A stretch of 64,000 nucleotides of DNA from Bordetella ansorpii. GTDB lineage: Bacteria > Pseudomonadota > Gammaproteobacteria > Burkholderiales > Burkholderiaceae_B. The stretch spans positions 620,001 through 684,000 of the forward strand of contig NZ_FKIF01000010.1 in NCBI RefSeq assembly GCF_900078705.1. The letters run 5' to 3'. Below the pieces are notes generated by a model. That model saw only the letters and a program-made list of their open reading frames with translations, was not told the DNA's origin and ran no database searches. This document shows, in pieces, positions 1 to 11,165 of the stretch; position 1 is the stretch's first letter; the number at the start of each line of letters is the position of its first letter. Position numbers and translations under genes: made by a program.

Positions 1-1
1 C

Positions 2-3000
2 CATGGCTATGGCGCGGCGGACGACACGGCGACGATCCGCGCCAATGAACTGGTGTGGGCCGGATCGCTGACGGCCGATCCGGCGACCGGCATCCCCGGC
101 TACGACACACCCGCCGCGCCTGGCGGCGCGGTGCTGGACCGCCTGGGCGACGGCACGCTGGCGATCTCCGCCGACGTCATCCGTTTCGACGCGGCGCCGT
201 ACCGCACGGCGACCTCGCTGGTGCCGGCCAACCGTCTGGTGCTGGGCTTCTCGGCCTTGACGCTGGATGCCGCCACGCGGATCACGGCCCAGGACACGGG
301 CAGCCTGGCCGTGCACCATGCGGTAGATGGCTACGAGGCCGGCCGAGGCTGGCAGTACCGCGGCGGCGACATCGTCGTGCGTACGCCCTTGCTGACCGCC
401 GAGGCGGGCGCCGTGCTGGATGTGCGCGCCAGCGGCGCGCTGACGGTGCGGGGCACGGGCGCCGCGCCCGGCACGAGCAATGCCCTGGGCGGTTCGCTGA
501 GCCTGGCGGCGCGGCGCATCTCGCTGGACACCACCGTGGCGCTGCCCTCGGGCAAGCTGACGCTGGACGCGCAGCAGGACATCGTGCTGGGCGACGCGGC
601 CCATCTCGATCTGGCGGGCCGCGAGATCGTCATGCACGACGTCAAGCAATACAGTTGGGGCGGCGATCTGGTGATGAAGAGCGCCGAGGGCGACATCACG
701 CAGGCCGCCGGCTCGGTGATCGACTTGTCCGCGCGCTACAACCGCGGCGGCCGTTTGCAGGCGAGCGCGCTGGGGGCATCGGCGGGCTACCTCGACCTGG
801 CCGGCGCCGTGCTGGGCAGCGCCAGCGGCCTGTACGACGCGGGCGGCACCTATGTGCCCTACGACGCCGCCGAGATCACGTTGCGTGCGCAGACCCTGGC
901 CGACTTCCAGGGTCTGAACACCCGCTTGAACGACGGCGGCGCGTTCGGCGCGCGGCGCTTCCAGGTCAAGCAGGGCGACCTGACGGTGGGCGACGAGGTG
1001 CGCGCGCGCCACGTCGAGATCGTGGCCGACGGCGGCAGTCTCACCGTGAACGGCCGCATCGACGCCAGCGGCGTGCAGGTGGGCAGCATCTACCTGGCCG
1101 CGCAACGCGACCTGACGATCAACGGCCAGCTGGACGCGCACGGCACGCACCTGCGCCGCGACAGCTACGGCAAGATCATCGACAGCCCGAACCGCGCCAT
1201 CATCGACCTGACCTCGCGCCAGGGCACCCTGGCGCTGGGCGCGGGCGCGTCTTTCGACCTGCGGGCAGGCACCGCGCAGCCCGAGCGGCACGACGGCGTG
1301 ATGCGCGGCACGCTGGACCTGAACGTGCTTCGCACGGGCGGCAACGATGCGCGCGGCGCGCTGGCCGGATCGGGCGACGGCGCCAACGGCGTGGCGCTGA
1401 ATGTGGCGGGTACGCCCGTCATCCAGGGCGCCGGCCTCGTGGCGGTCAACGCCTTCCGCCGCTATACCGATGCGCCGCTGGCGGCTGAGCTCGACATCAA
1501 CCACAAGCGGCCGCAACTGATCTCGCAGGGCTACTTCGGCAACGAGGAACAGGGCATCCACAAGGAGAACCTGGATTTCATGCAATTGGCCAGCGGCAAC
1601 GCGGCGCTGGGCGATACGCTGTCCCGCCTGGGCGCGCGGCTGCGTCCCGGCGTGGAGATCGCCAGCGCCACGGCGGACGGCGATCTCACGGTGGTGGGCG
1701 ACCTGGACCTGTCGGGTTACCGCTACGGACCGCATGCCGATATCTCGCGACGCGGCTTCGGCGAGCCCGGCGTGCTGGTGCTGCGCGCCGGCGGCAACCT
1801 GAACATCCATGGCAGCATCAACGACGGTTTCGCGCCGCCGCCCGACACGCCGGACGACAAGGAGGGCTGGCTGCTCGTCGAAGGCCGCTACAACCCGACG
1901 ACCGGGCAGACCCCGTTCGGCGGCGACCTCGTCATCCCGGTGGACAGTGTCACCCTGGACACGGGCACGGTCTTCCCTGCGGGCCGCGCGCTGAACTACG
2001 ACCTGCCCGCGCAGGCCGCCACGCTGCCCGCGGGCACCGAACTGCCCGTGGGGGTCACCCTGGCGGGCGAGCTGGCCCTGTCGGCCGGCCTGGTGCTGAC
2101 CGGCCAGGTCACGCTGGCCGACGGCACGGTGCTGGCGGCGGGCACCGTTCTGCAAAATGCGGTCACGCTGGGCAGCGGCGCGCAACTGGGGGCGGGCTTC
2201 CGCTTGCGCAGCGCCGCCAGCGTGCAGGCCTTCACCTGGCCCAAGGGCATCGCGCTGCCGACGGCGTTGACGGCCCGCGGGCAGATCGTGCTGGCGCGCG
2301 GCGCCATCATCCCGTCGCAGACCAAGGTCGAACTGCCGGGCGACGCGCCGGTCAACCTGCGCCCGGTCGATTCCGACGGCACGCAGGGCCGCAACTGGGC
2401 GGTGGCGCCCATGCTGCCGGCGGGGGCCACGTCCTGGGACCTGACACTGGTGGCGGGGTCGGACCTGGAGTCGGCCGACGTGCGCTCGCGCAATGCGCTG
2501 GGCACGGGAGACATCGTGTTGGCCGATACCCACTACGGCCGTCTGGCCAGCTTTACCCGGCGCACCATCATTGGCGGCGATATGCGTCTGTCGGAAGCTG
2601 CGGCGATTGCCTATGGAGTGCCTGAACTGGCGGGCAAGACGGCCGCCGAAGCGCAGGCGTGGTTCCAGGAAACCTACGGTATGGGCTGGATGGACTGGTT
2701 CGGCGAGTCCTTCGAGGACTTCTGCTCGCATGACGGCGGCAATTGCACCGCCAGCAGCGGACCACGCCTGACGCAGGCCTGGGTGGACGCCAACGCCATG
2801 CCCGAACTGCTGGGCATGACCTACGCCGAGGCCGAGAACTGGTTCCAGACGAACTACCAATTGGGCTGGATGGACTGGTTCGGCATCTCGTTCGAGGACT
2901 CCTGCGCGACGGCCGGGTTTTGCGTGGGCGATGCGGGCAGCGAGCCCGAGGTCATCACCGAATACGCGTACCGGTACGGCACGCCTTCCTTCAGCGTGCT

Positions 3001-6000
3001 GCGCACCGGCACGGGCGATCTGTCCATGGCGGCCGGTCGGGACGTGGGCATGATGTCCGTCTATGGTGTCTACACCGCCGGCACGCCGACGTCGGTGGGC
3101 GCCGCGGATGCGCGCTTCGAACTGGCACGCGGCGGCGTCACCGAAGGCAGCGCGCTGGGGCCTTACCAGGACAGCGGATTCGCCGAGGCCATGTCGGTCT
3201 ACCGCGCCTGGTATCCCGACCAGGGCGGCAACCTGACGGTGTCCGCGGGCCGCGACGTGTATGGCGATGCGTGGGGCGACAATGCCCAGAACGGCGTCAG
3301 CTATCCGGGCCAGGACTGGTCGCGGCAGGCCAGCTCGGCGGTCGGCAACTGGCTCTGGCGGCAGGGCGGCCAGGACATCCCCGGCGTGCAGGACATTGCC
3401 ACCAGTTGGTGGATCAATTTCGGTACGTACGCCAACCGCTTCGAACGGGTGGATGGCCAGCCGCGCCTGGTGGGCTTCACGGGGTTCGGCACCCTGGGCG
3501 GCGGCAATCTCAGTCTTTCGGCCGACCGCCACGCCGGCGTGCGCGAGGCGCGCGGCGATGCCTTGGTGTCCCTGTCCGACGCCACCCCGCGTTCGCAGGG
3601 CCTGGTGGCCGCCGTGGGCAGCAGCGGGCGCGTTGTCGACGGCGAGCTGGTGTTGACCGGCGGCGGCGACCTGGATCTGCGCATCGGCGGCGCGCTCAAT
3701 CCCAACGTGCGCGCCACGCAGCAGAGCGACGGCGCGACAGGCAACGGCGGGGCCTTCAGATCGGGCGGCGGCTCCATCGACCACCTGGATCTCAATGGCG
3801 TGCTGACCAACCTGCGCGGCAACCTGACGCTGTCGGCGGGCAAGGTGGGCGCGGTGTCGCGGTACTACGGCGACGGGGCTGGCCTGCGTGCCAGCGATCC
3901 TTTCGCGCTGTCCGGCGGACTGGGCATGGGGGGGCCTGTGCTCATGCTGGGCGATGCGCCGGCCTGGTTGCAGACGCGCGGCGACCTGGTGCTGGCCGGG
4001 ACCGGCGATCCTGGCCGCACGCAGCTCCTGAACACCACGCCCTATGGCAAGATCGGCGCGGCCGAGCCCGAGTCCGCCGGCGGCGAGAGCTGGTTCTCGC
4101 TATGGACTGGCGCCACGGCGGTGAACCTGCTGTCGGCGGGCGGCAATCTGGTGCCGATCAGCGTCCACGGCAACTACGAACAAGGGTCGAATCTCGGCTG
4201 GGAAGTCACCCATTACGCCAGCAGCAGTACCGTCGCGAATTACTACATCGTCTATCCCTCCGTCCTGCGCGCGGTGGCGGCCGACGGCAACGTCATCCTG
4301 CCCGTGGTTCCCACGAATCTGAGCAGCCGGCGCTATACCCTGATGCTGGCGCCGTCCGCGTCCGGAGAGTTGTCGTTCCTGGCGGGAGGCTCGGTGCTGG
4401 CCAATGGCGGCCCCGCGGTGACCCTGTCGGGCGCGGACGCGACGCTGCCCAACCCGCTGCGGCCGGCCTTCGCGTCGGGGCTGCTGTCCGCCGCGGATAC
4501 GCTGTCCAACACGTCCAAGGACGCCATTCGCGGCGCGTCGAACGGCTCCTACCCGCTGTTCGTCTTCGGTCCCAACTCGCCGCAGGAGCGGGCCTTGCAT
4601 GCCGGCGACGGCACGCCCGCGCGCTTCTATGCGGTGGACGGAGACGTGGTGGGCGTGAAGGCGGGCAGCACGACCTCGATGCTGAATCGCGGCTACCAGG
4701 ACTGGACGACGGTCTCCCTGGCCCAGTGGTTCGAGGCGGCCACGCCGCTGGCGGTGCGCGCCGGCCGCGACATCCTGGACTTCAACGGGATCGCCTTGCA
4801 CAACAACGCCAGCGACGTATCGGTGGTGCAGGCCGGGCGCGACATCGTGCATGCCGGCTTCACTGTGGCGGGGCCGGGCGCGGTGGTGCTGCAGGCCGGC
4901 CGCCAGTTCCGCCAGGACGACGTGGCCAGCGTGCGCAGCCTCGGTCCGCTGGTGCGCGGCGATACGCGCCCGGGCGCCAGCATCGCGGTGCTGGCGGGCG
5001 TGGGCGCGGCGGGACCCGATTACACGGGCTTCCTGGCGCGCTATCTGGATGCCGCCAATGCCATGACGTCCGAGCCCGGCAACGGCCTGGATAGCCAGCC
5101 CGGCCGCGTGGCGCAGACTTACGGCGGCGAACTGACGCTGGCCGGCTGGCTGCGCGCCCAATACGGCTACGCGGGCACGACGGAGGATGCCCCCGCCGAG
5201 CTGGCCCGGCGGCAGGCGCTGCGCGACGCCGATACGGAACAGCCGTACCGCAGCCTGGCCGAGGACTATCGCCAGGAAAGTCAGCTGTACCTGGTGAACT
5301 GGCTGCGCGACGTGCAGGGCTACGAAGGCGATGCGGACGGTGCGCGCGCCGCGCTGGAGGCCCTGGCGCCCGCACAACGCGAGAGCTACGCACGCCAGTT
5401 GTTCTTCGCCGAATTGCGCAAGGGCGGCCGCGAGTACAACGACGAGGCGGGCCCGCGCTTCGGCAGCTACCTGCGCGGCCGGCGCGCCGTCAGTGCGTTC
5501 TTCCCGGAAATGGATGCGCAGGGGCGGGCGGTGTCGTATGGCGGCGACTTCACCATGTACGGCGGCGCCGGCCTGCACACCGACTTCGGCGGCGGCATCC
5601 AGGTGCTGACGCCGGGCGGCTTGCAGCTCGTGGGCCTGGAGGGCGAAGCGCCGCCGTCCACGGCCGGCGTCGTCACCCAGGGCCGCGGCGATATCGAGAT
5701 GTACGCCCAGTCCAGCATCCTGCTGGGCCAGAGCCGCATCATGACCACCTTCGGCGGTCATGTGCTGGCCTGGTCTGCCGAAGGCGACATCAACGCGGGC
5801 CGGGGCGCCAAGACCACCGTGGTCTACACGCCACCCAGGCGCGTCTACGATGCCGTGGGCAACGTGGCGCTCAGCCCCACGGTGCCCAGCAGCGGGGCCG
5901 GCATCGCCACGCTGAATCCGATTCCGGAGGTGCCGGCGGGCGACGTGGACCTGATCGCGCCGCTGGGCACGATCGACGCGGGCGAAGCGGGAATTCGCGT

Positions 6001-6412
6001 GTCGGGCAACGTCAACATCGCGGCCTTGCAGGTGGTCAACGCGGCCAACATCCAGGTGCAGGGCGAGTCCAAGGGCATTCCGGTGGTGGCCGCGGTGAAC
6101 GTGGGCGCGTTGACCAGCGCCAGCGCGGCCGCCACCAGCGCGGCGACCTCGGCGCAGGATGCCGTGGCGCGGTCGCGGGCAGCGGCCCAGAAGGCGCTGC
6201 CGTCCATCATCAGCGTGCAGGTGCTGGGCTTCGGCAACGAGCCCGCCTCGCGGCCGGCGCTGCCGCCGGGCGGCTCGGCGCCGCGCGCGGTCGAGCCCAG
6301 CGCGGATGCCGGGGGCCGGGTGCGGGTGCTGGGGCATGGCGATACGCTGCGTCCCGAGCTGATGGCGCACCTGACCGACGAGCAGCGCCGGCTGCTCGCG
6401 CAAGAGCGTTGA
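2..6412 (+). CDS. Filamentous haemagglutinin family protein with DUF3739 region (5' end outside window)
   Basis: The frame is open from the left edge, so this is the C-terminal ~2137 residues of a giant secreted or surface adhesin. The body is rich in short Gly/Ala/Asp/Leu rungs such as GGNLTLSAG and AGRDI, typical of the right-handed beta-helix of two-partner secretion exoproteins. A stretch near nt 2010-2340 repeats a 'GTxLxxGVxL' pattern. Nt 2607-2930 holds two copies of an AEAxxWFQ...GWMDWFG...SFEDxC motif. The helical segment around nt 5010-5500 (FLARYLDAANAM, LAGWLRAQYGY) matches my memory of DUF3739 in FHA-like proteins. The C-terminus ends in an Ala/Arg-rich tail (LTDEQRRLLAQER). Secretion signal and TPS domain would lie upstream. 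No TpsB partner is visible here. Confidence 0.88.
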   Translation, partial: HGYGAADDTATIRANELVWAGSLTADPATGIPGYDTPAAPGGAVLDRLGDGTLAISADVIRFDAAPYRTATSLVPANRLVLGFSALTLDAATRITAQDTGSLAVHHAVDGYEAGRGWQYRGGDIVVRTPLLTAEAGAVLDVRASGALTVRGTGAAPGTSNALGGSLSLAARRISLDTTVALPSGKLTLDAQQDIVLGDAAHLDLAGREIVMHDVKQYSWGGDLVMKSAEGDITQAAGSVIDLSARYNRGGRLQASALGASAGYLDLAGAVLGSASGLYDAGGTYVPYDAAEITLRAQTLADFQGLNTRLNDGGAFGARRFQVKQGDLTVGDEVRARHVEIVADGGSLTVNGRIDASGVQVGSIYLAAQRDLTINGQLDAHGTHLRRDSYGKIIDSPNRAIIDLTSRQGTLALGAGASFDLRAGTAQPERHDGVMRGTLDLNVLRTGGNDARGALAGSGDGANGVALNVAGTPVIQGAGLVAVNAFRRYTDAPLAAELDINHKRPQLISQGYFGNEEQGIHKENLDFMQLASGNAALGDTLSRLGARLRPGVEIASATADGDLTVVGDLDLSGYRYGPHADISRRGFGEPGVLVLRAGGNLNIHGSINDGFAPPPDTPDDKEGWLLVEGRYNPTTGQTPFGGDLVIPVDSVTLDTGTVFPAGRALNYDLPAQAATLPAGTELPVGVTLAGELALSAGLVLTGQVTLADGTVLAAGTVLQNAVTLGSGAQLGAGFRLRSAASVQAFTWPKGIALPTALTARGQIVLARGAIIPSQTKVELPGDAPVNLRPVDSDGTQGRNWAVAPMLPAGATSWDLTLVAGSDLESADVRSRNALGTGDIVLADTHYGRLASFTRRTIIGGDMRLSEAAAIAYGVPELAGKTAAEAQAWFQETYGMGWMDWFGESFEDFCSHDGGNCTASSGPRLTQAWVDANAMPELLGMTYAEAENWFQTNYQLGWMDWFGISFEDSCATAGFCVGDAGSEPEVITEYAYRYGTPSFSVLRTGTGDLSMAAGRDVGMMSVYGVYTAGTPTSVGAADARFELARGGVTEGSALGPYQDSGFAEAMSVYRAWYPDQGGNLTVSAGRDVYGDAWGDNAQNGVSYPGQDWSRQASSAVGNWLWRQGGQDIPGVQDIATSWWINFGTYANRFERVDGQPRLVGFTGFGTLGGGNLSLSADRHAGVREARGDALVSLSDATPRSQGLVAAVGSSGRVVDGELVLTGGGDLDLRIGGALNPNVRATQQSDGATGNGGAFRSGGGSIDHLDLNGVLTNLRGNLTLSAGKVGAVSRYYGDGAGLRASDPFALSGGLGMGGPVLMLGDAPAWLQTRGDLVLAGTGDPGRTQLLNTTPYGKIGAAEPESAGGESWFSLWTGATAVNLLSAGGNLVPISVHGNYEQGSNLGWEVTHYASSSTVANYYIVYPSVLRAVAADGNVILPVVPTNLSSRRYTLMLAPSASGELSFLAGGSVLANGGPAVTLSGADATLPNPLRPAFASGLLSAADTLSNTSKDAIRGASNGSYPLFVFGPNSPQERALHAGDGTPARFYAVDGDVVGVKAGSTTSMLNRGYQDWTTVSLAQWFEAATPLAVRAGRDILDFNGIALHNNASDVSVVQAGRDIVHAGFTVAGPGAVVLQAGRQFRQDDVASVRSLGPLVRGDTRPGASIAVLAGVGAAGPDYTGFLARYLDAANAMTSEPGNGLDSQPGRVAQTYGGELTLAGWLRAQYGYAGTTEDAPAELARRQALRDADTEQPYRSLAEDYRQESQLYLVNWLRDVQGYEGDADGARAALEALAPAQRESYARQLFFAELRKGGREYNDEAGPRFGSYLRGRRAVSAFFPEMDAQGRAVSYGGDFTMYGGAGLHTDFGGGIQVLTPGGLQLVGLEGEAPPSTAGVVTQGRGDIEMYAQSSILLGQSRIMTTFGGHVLAWSAEGDINAGRGAKTTVVYTPPRRVYDAVGNVALSPTVPSSGAGIATLNPIPEVPAGDVDLIAPLGTIDAGEAGIRVSGNVNIAALQVVNAANIQVQGESKGIPVVAAVNVGALTSASAAATSAATSAQDAVARSRAAAQKALPSIISVQVLGFGNEPASRPALPPGGSAPRAVEPSADAGGRVRVLGHGDTLRPELMAHLTDEQRRLLAQER

Positions 6413-6425
6413 GGCGACCCAGGTC

Positions 6426-7274
6426 ATGGACATGATCGGGATCCATAGCGGGGGCGGGGAGTCCAGCCCGAATCCCGGCTGGGGCGATGGGTGCATCGCT
6501 TCGACCGGAGGCTGGGCAGGGGACGCCTGCCGGTATGCGGCCGGTGCGGCGGAACCGGTCCGGCACCAGCCCCTACACAAGGCGGCGTTACCGGCACGAA
6601 GCCAGCACGGACAGGGGCAGGCGACGAAGGATGTCTGCGGTTTTGTTCCCACGTTGCGGGAAGTCCTGGCTTCCAACTATGCGCTGCTGCAGCGCCGCCT
6701 GCAACGTCGCCTGGACAGTGAGGACCTGGCCAGCGACTGCCTGCACGAAGCCTGGTTGCGGCTGGGAGACGCCAGCGTGCCGGCGTCGATCAGGCACCCG
6801 CAAGCCTATGTCTATCGCGTCGCCTGCAACGTGGCCATGGACATGCTGCGGACCCAGCGACCGGGGCTGCATCACTGCCTGGACGAGGACGGCATGGACG
6901 CGTTGCCCGACGCCGCGCCGGGACCCGAAACCGTTGCGCAGGCGCGGTCTGGCCTGGCGGCGCTCGAGCGCGCGATGGATCGGTTGCCGGCCGGACACCG
7001 TACTGTGCTGTCCGCGCTGCGGCTGGAAGACCAGACCCGTACCGAAGTGGCGGACCGGCACGGCATGTCCCTGCGCCGGGTCGATACCGTGCTGCGGCAG
7101 GCCCTGGACTACTGCGCGCAGGCTTGCGGGGAAACCGTGCGGGTAGGCGTCAGCGGTCCGCGGCGGGCCTTGCCCCGGCGCTGGCGGAGGCAGGCAGAGG
7201 CGGGCCTGCTGCCGGCGTCCCCCCACGCGGCCGCTGCCCGCCCGCGCGGGGTCGCGCGCCTGGCATCCCGGTGA
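6426..7274 (+). CDS. FecI-type ECF RNA polymerase sigma factor
   Basis: ECF sigma factors of the FecI family direct RNA polymerase to iron or cell-surface-signalling promoters. Region 2 is seen from about residue 78 (LREVLASNYALLQRRLQRRL, then DLASDCLHEAWLRLGD and HPQAYVYRVACNVAMDMLR). Region 4 follows (LPAGHRTVLSALRLEDQTRTEVADRHGMSLRRVDTVLRQAL). The ~75 residues after the first ATG are not sigma-like, so the true start may be further in, possibly a TTG at 6654. The gene lies 13 nt after the adhesin. The usual FecR anti-sigma partner does not follow; the next gene is convergent. Family assignment is firm, start and target are not. Confidence 0.8.
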   Translation: MDMIGIHSGGGESSPNPGWGDGCIASTGGWAGDACRYAAGAAEPVRHQPLHKAALPARSQHGQGQATKDVCGFVPTLREVLASNYALLQRRLQRRLDSEDLASDCLHEAWLRLGDASVPASIRHPQAYVYRVACNVAMDMLRTQRPGLHHCLDEDGMDALPDAAPGPETVAQARSGLAALERAMDRLPAGHRTVLSALRLEDQTRTEVADRHGMSLRRVDTVLRQALDYCAQACGETVRVGVSGPRRALPRRWRRQAEAGLLPASPHAAAARPRGVARLASR

Positions 7275-7455
7275 CCGGCGCCCTCCGGCTCGAGGGGAGC
7301 ACGGCGGCATGGCGGCGTAATGCCCACGGGCCTGGCGGGTTCGGTTCGCGAAGCCCGGACGGCAGGACAGGCATGCCGGGCCCGACTGGATTGCCTGCGC
7401 CTGGCCTGACCACGGCGCAGCCCCTCGTGCAGGCAGATGGCCAAGATTGGGGCGA

Positions 7456-8382
7456 TCAGGCGCCGAGTCCCAACAGGCTCTCACAGAGCTTGGGCGACTT
7501 CAGGCGCTCCAGCCACCATGCCAGCCCCGCGCCCGGCTGGCGCGCCTGCCACGCGTACACCACGTTCTCATCCAGCGACACGCCGCCGTCGACGGGGCAT
7601 ACCACCAGCCGCCCTTGGGTGATGTAGGGCGCGGCCAGCGTCAGCGGCAGGTAGCCGCAGCCCAGCCCGCGCATCTGCGCCTCGATCTTGCCTTCCATGT
7701 TGGGCATCACGATCAGGGGCTGCTGGTTCAGCAGCCCGCGCGTGCGCGTGGGCAGGTCGCGCGAGGTGTCGGCCACCACCACCGCGCAATAGGCCGAGAT
7801 GTCCGCGGGCAGCAGCGGCCGGTTCAGTCCGGCCAGCGGATGATGCGGCGCCACGCAGAAGGCGAACTGCGTCTGGCCCATGGCCTGCGAGCGGAAGGCA
7901 TTGCCGGGCGGCGAGCCCGCCGCGTCCGCGCCGATGATCAGGTCGGCCCGCCCCGACCCCAAGGCATCCCAGATGCCGCTGAGCACTTCGCTGGAAAAGC
8001 GCAACGTGGTGCCGGGGCCGGCGATGCGGAAGTCCTCGATGATCTCGTACAGCGGCTGCCAAGGCAGCACGGCGCTGACGGCGATGCGCAACTCCACCTC
8101 CCAGCCCGTGGCCACGCGCTTGACGCGGTAGGCCAGCTCGTCGAGCGATTGCAATACGTGGCGCCCTTCGTGCAGCAGGGTTTCGCCGGCCGGCGTCAGC
8201 TGCGCGCGATGGCCGCTGCGGTCGAACAGCAGCACGTCCAGCCCATCCTCCAGCTTGCGGATGGCGTAGGTGACGGCGGAAGGCACCTTGCCCAGCTCGC
8301 GGGCCGCGCGGGCGAAGCTGCCGTGGCGGGCGATGGCGTCGACCATCGACAGCAGTTCGGGGGTGATGGGCTGTTGGCTCAT
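7456..8382 (-). CDS. LysR-family transcriptional regulator (divergent from pirin)
   Basis: A 308-residue LysR-type regulator. The N-terminal winged helix-turn-helix is clear (LLSMVDAIARHGSFARAARELGKVPSAVTYAIRKLEDGLDVLLFDRSG, about residues 10-58), followed by a substrate-binding-like co-inducer domain. It is divergent from the pirin gene at 8568 across a 185-bp gap containing a perfect palindrome, so it probably controls that gene and itself. The ligand is unknown. The family call is secure; the regulatory link is inferred from the divergent layout usual for this family. Confidence 0.93.
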   Translation of the reverse strand: MSQQPITPELLSMVDAIARHGSFARAARELGKVPSAVTYAIRKLEDGLDVLLFDRSGHRAQLTPAGETLLHEGRHVLQSLDELAYRVKRVATGWEVELRIAVSAVLPWQPLYEIIEDFRIAGPGTTLRFSSEVLSGIWDALGSGRADLIIGADAAGSPPGNAFRSQAMGQTQFAFCVAPHHPLAGLNRPLLPADISAYCAVVVADTSRDLPTRTRGLLNQQPLIVMPNMEGKIEAQMRGLGCGYLPLTLAAPYITQGRLVVCPVDGGVSLDENVVYAWQARQPGAGLAWWLERLKSPKLCESLLGLGA

Positions 8383-8420
8383 GGGGCGGCAGACCGCCCG
8401 GAGAGGGCGGTGAAATATCG

Positions 8421-8435
8421 TTCAAATTATTTGAA
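8421..8435. promoter_or_regulatory. Perfect 15-bp palindrome, candidate LysR operator
   Basis: TTCAAATTATTTGAA is a perfect inverted repeat (7-bp arms around a central T) containing T-N11-A, the core of LysR boxes. It is an AT-rich island in the divergent spacer between the LysR gene (start 8382) and the pirin gene (start 8568), 39 bp from the regulator start. This is the position expected of an autoregulatory operator. Binding is inferred. Confidence 0.6.
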
Positions 8436-8567
8436 TGATCTCATCAACGCCGTTCAATCTCAAGGCCAAGGGCAGCGCGCACAATGCGTTTCATGCGGTG
8501 AACGAAGAGGCCAACCGGCTGCGTTCCCACCCACCACAGTCATTCATGATTTCCAAAGGAGTTTGCC

Positions 8568-9266
<699 letters not shown>

Positions 9267-9272
9267 GCGAGG

Positions 9273-9302
9273 CCGGGCGGCGTGTGACAACCCGCCGCCC
9301 GG
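9273..9302 (+). terminator. GC-rich hairpin after first pirin gene
   Basis: A perfect 9-bp stem (CCGGGCGGC / GCCGCCCGG) with a 12-nt loop begins 7 bp after the pirin stop codon. There is no T-tract, so it may be a weak or Rho-assisted terminator, or only an mRNA 3' stabiliser. Confidence 0.4.
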
Positions 9303-9456
9303 CGGACGGGGTATCGTGAAGCCAGCCCGACGATGCCCTGGCCGAGTGCCCCCGCCGCCGTGGCGGACCCGCCCAAGTCCCCTGAATCCGTTTTCGTCGC
9401 GCCGCGTCCCCATCGCGTCGCCGCCCCGAACCCAAGCAAGCACACAGGAGTTTTCC

Positions 9457-10356
9457 ATGTCCGACCTGTCCACCGCCGTCGATACCATCGTCATCCCCCG
9501 TACCAGCGACATCGGCAATTTCGAGGTGCGCCGCGCGCTGCCCTCTGCCCAGCGCCGCTCGGTCGGTCCCTTCGTGTTCCTGGACGAGATGGGGCCGGCG
9601 TTGATGCCGGCCGAGATCGGCATCGACGTGCGTCCGCACCCGCACATCGGCCTGGAGACGGTCACCTACCTGTTCGACGGCTCGCTGGTGCACCGCGACA
9701 GCCAGAACAACACCAAGACCATCCTGCCGGGCGAAGTGAACTGGATGACGGCCGGCCGTGGCATCGTGCACTCCGAACGTTCGTCGCCCGAGGCGCGCGC
9801 CGTGGCGCAGCGCATGTTCGGCCTGCAGATGTGGGTGGCGCTGCCGCGCGAGCATGAAGAGACCGATCCCGGTTTCGTGCATTACGGCCGCGGAGCGCAG
9901 CCCGTCATCGAAGGCGAGGGCGTGCACGTGCAGGTAGTGGCGGGCTCGCTGTTCGGCAAGACCTCGGCCGTGCGCACGCTGTCGCCGCTGTTCTACGGCG
10001 ACATCACGCTGCAGCCGGGCGCCTCGGTGGACCTGCCGGCCGAACACGAGGAACGCGCCGCCTACCTGGCCGAAGGCTGTGTCAGCGTGGAAGGCATCCA
10101 GCACGATCGAGGCCGCCTGCTGGTGTTCGCGCCGGGCCGCACCGTCACGGTCACCAATACCGGCAATACGCCGGCCCGGTTCGCCATCGTGGGCGGCGAA
10201 CCGCTGGATGCGCCGCGTTTCCTGTGGTGGAACTTCGTGTCCAGCAGCAAGGACCGTATCGAGCAGGCCAAGCAGGATTGGCAGCGCAACCGGTTCGATC
10301 AGGTGGTGCCGGGCGACGAGACGGAATTCATTCCGTTGCCGGAAAACCGCGCCTGA
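9457..10356 (+). CDS. Pirin-family protein (second, long type)
   Basis: This 299-residue pirin belongs to the longer subgroup. Metal ligands are His61, His63 (RPHPHIGLETVTY) and His105, Glu107 (GRGIVHSER). The C-terminal cupin and a final segment (LWWNFVSSSKDRIEQAKQDW) typical of pirins follow. The ATG at 9457 is chosen because ACAGGAG lies 7 nt upstream and the family begins there; the frame is open further upstream but unlike the family. It shares strand with the first pirin but only modest sequence, so it is not a recent duplicate. Function is probably redox or metal-dependent; substrate unknown. Confidence 0.93.
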   Translation: MSDLSTAVDTIVIPRTSDIGNFEVRRALPSAQRRSVGPFVFLDEMGPALMPAEIGIDVRPHPHIGLETVTYLFDGSLVHRDSQNNTKTILPGEVNWMTAGRGIVHSERSSPEARAVAQRMFGLQMWVALPREHEETDPGFVHYGRGAQPVIEGEGVHVQVVAGSLFGKTSAVRTLSPLFYGDITLQPGASVDLPAEHEERAAYLAEGCVSVEGIQHDRGRLLVFAPGRTVTVTNTGNTPARFAIVGGEPLDAPRFLWWNFVSSSKDRIEQAKQDWQRNRFDQVVPGDETEFIPLPENRA

Positions 10357-10384
10357 TTGCGATACGGCCGCGTATTGCCGGCCA

Positions 10385-11161
<777 letters not shown>

Positions 11162-11165
11162 GGTC

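Noticed and set aside
4100-6676. 858-codon minus-strand open frame opposite the adhesin and sigma factor
   Set aside because: Its translation is Arg/His/Gln-rich and low-complexity, a mirror of a GC-rich coding strand, while the plus strand shows clear family motifs.
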